DNA from: a virus | Direction: 5' to 3' (one strand) | IMG/VR virus record: IMGVR_UViG_3300027719_000021 | Location: 40,620 to 104,619 of that record | Length of the DNA stretch: 64,000 nt | In this document: piece after piece, positions 62,729-64,000 of the stretch | Numbering within the stretch: the first letter of the stretch is position 1 | How the letters are laid out: each line of letters begins with the position of its first letter | Program-made: the position numbers and the translations under genes | The notes under the pieces: generated by a model | Seen by the model: the letters and a program-made list of their open reading frames with translations, nothing else | What the model was told of the DNA's origin: nothing | Database searches by the model: none

Positions 62729-62830
62729 CTACATCTGTAATGAGCAATATGTAACTATAAATATTAATAGTACTGTAAGAACTATTATAGCAACTTTATC
62801 TAAGTCTATACGTTTTAAAAACTTTAACAT
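62729..62830 (-). CDS. Small single-helix membrane peptide
   Basis: A 33-residue frame, MLKFLKRIDLDKVAI continuing IVLTVLLIFIVTYCS and ending LQM. One clear membrane helix (about 14-30) follows a basic start. AAGG lies six bases before the ATG, a better Shine-Dalgarno site than most here. Two hairpins follow its stop. Small single-pass peptides in phages often regulate superinfection, lysis or host membranes. No family recognised. Confidence 0.6.
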   Translation of the reverse strand: MLKFLKRIDLDKVAIIVLTVLLIFIVTYCSLQM

Positions 62831-63154
62831 ATTTACCTTAACTTAAACAAATAACTAACCCCTAGCGATGGGGCATTATCACTGCATTTTACTTTAATAA
62901 ACAACTTCACATTACCTGTACGTCTGCCCTAATTGACTTTAGAACTTTACACCCCCCTAGTTATTCTGTTACAACCCAAACTAGCACAATGTTTATATGT
63001 TTACTTTTTACTGTCTATCGAGACAACCTCATTACTATTTGTAACTACTAACTCGACTTCTGAACCACTACTTGCTCTTACACCCTCGCGGCTGATACAC
63101 AACTGTAACCTTGTGTGACATATTGTATACGATGACTACGTATAAAAGTTACAT
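62831..63154. other. Non-coding region without a supported gene
   Basis: This stretch lies between the terminator of the GroES-like gene and the membrane peptide gene. It is more GC-rich than the genes on either side in places. It holds short hairpins (for example CCCC-TAGCGAT-GGGG at 62859-62873) and a C6 tract. A 17-codon frame near 63118 and a TTG-started 33-codon frame were considered and not accepted. The region must contain the promoter for the membrane peptide gene, but I cannot point to a convincing -33/-7 pair. A structured small RNA is possible. Confidence 0.4.
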
Positions 63155-63191
63155 AAAATTAAGGGGAACCTAAAACTTTTTGATTCCCCCT
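63155..63191 (-). terminator. Terminator after the GroES-like gene
   Basis: On the minus strand GGGGAA and TTCCCC pair across a 15-base loop region, with extra A-T pairs possible, and a TTAATTTTAT tail follows. It begins nine bases after the GroES-like gene stop. The loop is large, so efficiency may be moderate. Confidence 0.7.
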
Positions 63192-63199
63192 AATAGCTT

Positions 63200-63550
63200 T
63201 TATGAATTTACAACACCTACAATATCCATCGTCCATACCCAGTAAAGGTCTTTATACAGGTCAAACTTCTTAGCCGCCCTATAGTCTAACAGTACTTTAT
63301 CACCCACTTTATAACCATTCTTATCATCAGATGGAAGGGCTACTATCTCCATTATTTGGTACCCATACTTAACTTCAAGGTCCTTCATAGTAGTAACCAT
63401 TTCATCATTCATTGGGTCTTTGCCAGCATTGGCTTCATCATCCAACACTCTCTGCATCTGTTTATACGTATAGAACTTATTTGCCTTCAGTATAACTCTG
63501 TTTGTGCTAGGGGTAAAATTTGCCTCCCTAAATTTATAATTATCTTTCAT
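63200..63550 (-). CDS. GroES-like co-chaperonin candidate
   Basis: The start is the ATG giving MKDNYKFREANF (116 residues); two codons of TTG-started extension are ignored. TNRVILKANKFYTYKQM near the N-terminus, YQIMEIVALPSDDKNGYKVG, then DKVLLDYRAAKKF and DIVGVV at the end follow GroES: an N-terminal strand with (R/D)V-(L/I)-(V/I)K, a glycine-poor central G-x-V-x-x-(V/I) segment, a GD-V-L strand and a terminal D-(I/L)-x-x-(V/I). The C-terminus and GD-VL part are the best matches. Phages encode GroES analogues such as T4 gp31 to fold capsid proteins with host GroEL. The identification is moderate. Confidence 0.5.
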   Translation of the reverse strand: MKDNYKFREANFTPSTNRVILKANKFYTYKQMQRVLDDEANAGKDPMNDEMVTTMKDLEVKYGYQIMEIVALPSDDKNGYKVGDKVLLDYRAAKKFDLYKDLYWVWTMDIVGVVNS

Positions 63551-63552
63551 AA

Positions 63553-63729
63553 TCAATTTTCAGAAAATATATTATTATTAATTTCTCGTATTTCATCCTT
63601 TAATAGTTGGAGTCGATCTTCCAACTTTTGTCTTATATAGGACCTTAACAAATAGCCATCCTGCTCATCTGTATGTAGTGCATTTGTTATGTCATCTATT
63701 TCGTTAATCTTCCTATTTACAGTATCCAT
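63553..63729 (-). CDS. Small coiled-coil protein, first gene in the window
   Basis: The chosen ATG (MDTVNRKINEIDD) has AAAGGG five bases upstream; an earlier ATG at 63747 lacks that spacing. The resulting 58-residue protein is helical and charged (GYLLRSYIRQKLEDRLQLLKD then EIREINNNIFSEN). It starts two bases before the GroES-like gene end overlaps; it likely is the first gene of the operon read leftward. No family recognised. Confidence 0.45.
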   Translation of the reverse strand: MDTVNRKINEIDDITNALHTDEQDGYLLRSYIRQKLEDRLQLLKDEIREINNNIFSEN

Positions 63730-64000
63730 TTTATCCCTTTCGTGCATCCTTAATATAAGTTAATATTTCCCTATATACGACACAATGGGCCTATAGTTTC
63801 AATATATTGAACATTAGGGGTACATATAGTAGTCAAATAAAACACCCCCGCCTTACTATATATAATGTAAACTCCCCCCCCCCATAAAAATTTTATGTTT
63901 ATATCAGAGAGGCTAGATTATTTTTTGTTAATATATCAGAGAGGTGAGACCACCTAAGGAGAGTGCCCCGGTGCTTGAATGAGCGGGAAATATCCCCCCG
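63730..64000. other. Leader region and structured right edge
   Basis: No supported gene. On the minus strand this region leads into the first gene. From right to left it contains a GC-rich edge with CGGGGGG/CCCG-type pairing (63980-64000), an AGGTG/CACCT hairpin (63942-63955), two 12-base direct repeats, an AT palindrome (63884-63896) and a ten-C tract (63874-63883). TTTGAC at about 63833-63838 could be part of a promoter, but no clear Bacteroidota -7 element follows. It may hold the leftward operon promoter. Confidence 0.4.
63901..63944. repeat. Direct repeat ATATCAGAGAGG
   Basis: The 12-base sequence ATATCAGAGAGG occurs at 63901-63912 and again at 63933-63944, and each copy is followed by two variable bases and AGA. 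The start-to-start spacing is 32 bases, about three helical turns. This arrangement suits paired protein-binding sites (operator or origin iterons), but only two copies are visible. Confidence 0.6.

Noticed and set aside
62933-63118. Plus-strand 61-residue frame in the non-coding gap
   Set aside because: It is the only plus-strand frame not opposite a gene, but lacks a Shine-Dalgarno site and recognisable features, and no other gene uses this strand.
63010-63118. Minus-strand 17-codon frame (MSHKVTVVYQPRGCKSK) and TTG-started 33-codon frame ending SIDSKK
   Set aside because: The first is very short and has no ribosome-binding site; the second needs a TTG start. Neither couples to a neighbour as real small genes here do.
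1-64000. Possible stop-codon reassignment, known in several crAss-like phages
   Set aside because: Genes end cleanly at TAA, TAG and TGA (for example TAG at 58067 and 32264, TGA at 28873), and no gene is broken by in-frame TAG or TGA that would need read-through.
1-64000. tRNA genes, CRISPR arrays, insertion sequences, integrase
   Set aside because: By eye I found no T-arm/acceptor pairing in gaps, no regularly spaced repeats with unique spacers and no transposase or recombinase motif. A tRNAscan or similar run would be decisive for tRNAs.

Overview
The window is one side of a tailed-phage genome that looks like a crAss-like phage (order Crassvirales) infecting a member of the Bacteroidota. 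Every gene I accept lies on the minus strand, so transcription runs from the right edge (64000) to the left edge (1). The evidence is the gene order: large terminase, portal, acidic scaffold-like protein, major capsid protein, IHF-like protein, tail tubular protein, tail stabilization protein, two probable capsid cargo proteins, then a giant protein with the DxDxD motif of phage virion RNA polymerases. FISUMP domains, M15 peptidases, low GC and weak Shine-Dalgarno sites also fit a Bacteroidota host. TAA, TAG and TGA all act as ordinary stops here, so I see no stop-codon reassignment.

Layout from right to left. (1) 64000-63730: AT-rich leader with a C tract, a 12-base direct repeat and a GC-rich, hairpin-prone edge. 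(2) 63729-58067: compact block of small genes: GroES-like protein, small membrane peptide with tandem terminator hairpins, two nucleotide-metabolism-type proteins (DUF4406 and DUF5664-like), two related small beta proteins, zinc-ribbon protein, winged-helix-like protein, small HExxH protein and several unknowns. It ends in a strong terminator. (3) 58026-46641: packaging and head genes, with two more hairpins just before downstream genes. (4) 46663-33053: adsorption block: an HxH-repeat fibre, paired small tip-like proteins, two small proteins with Sec signal peptides, a LamG-like protein and two beta-helix spikes related to each other. (5) 32986-31038: glycosyltransferase, stand-alone FISUMP protein and methyltransferase. 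(6) 31034-28070: lysis block: small membrane proteins, permuted papain-fold hydrolase, XhlA-like holin, M15 endolysin, a small overlapping gene and a spanin candidate. (7) 28077-17279: ring/IHF-like/collagen-like/fibre/tail tube/stabilization genes. (8) 17277-1: probable ejected proteins: two cargo proteins, the 3984-residue RNA polymerase/zincin fusion, and a gene cut by the window edge that carries an AbiEii-like nucleotidyltransferase signature.

How they work together: TerL and portal package DNA into a capsid built on the acidic scaffold. The virion carries the RNA polymerase and its neighbours, which would enter the host with the DNA and start transcription. Tail fibres, collagen-like rods and beta-helix spikes recognise surface glycans. 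Lysis uses holin, peptidase and spanin. The observations I rate highest are the AbiEii-like nucleotidyltransferase directly downstream of the virion polymerase, the permuted FISUMP domain inserted into the stabilization protein and repeated as a separate GC-rich gene, and the signal peptides on proteins in the adsorption block.
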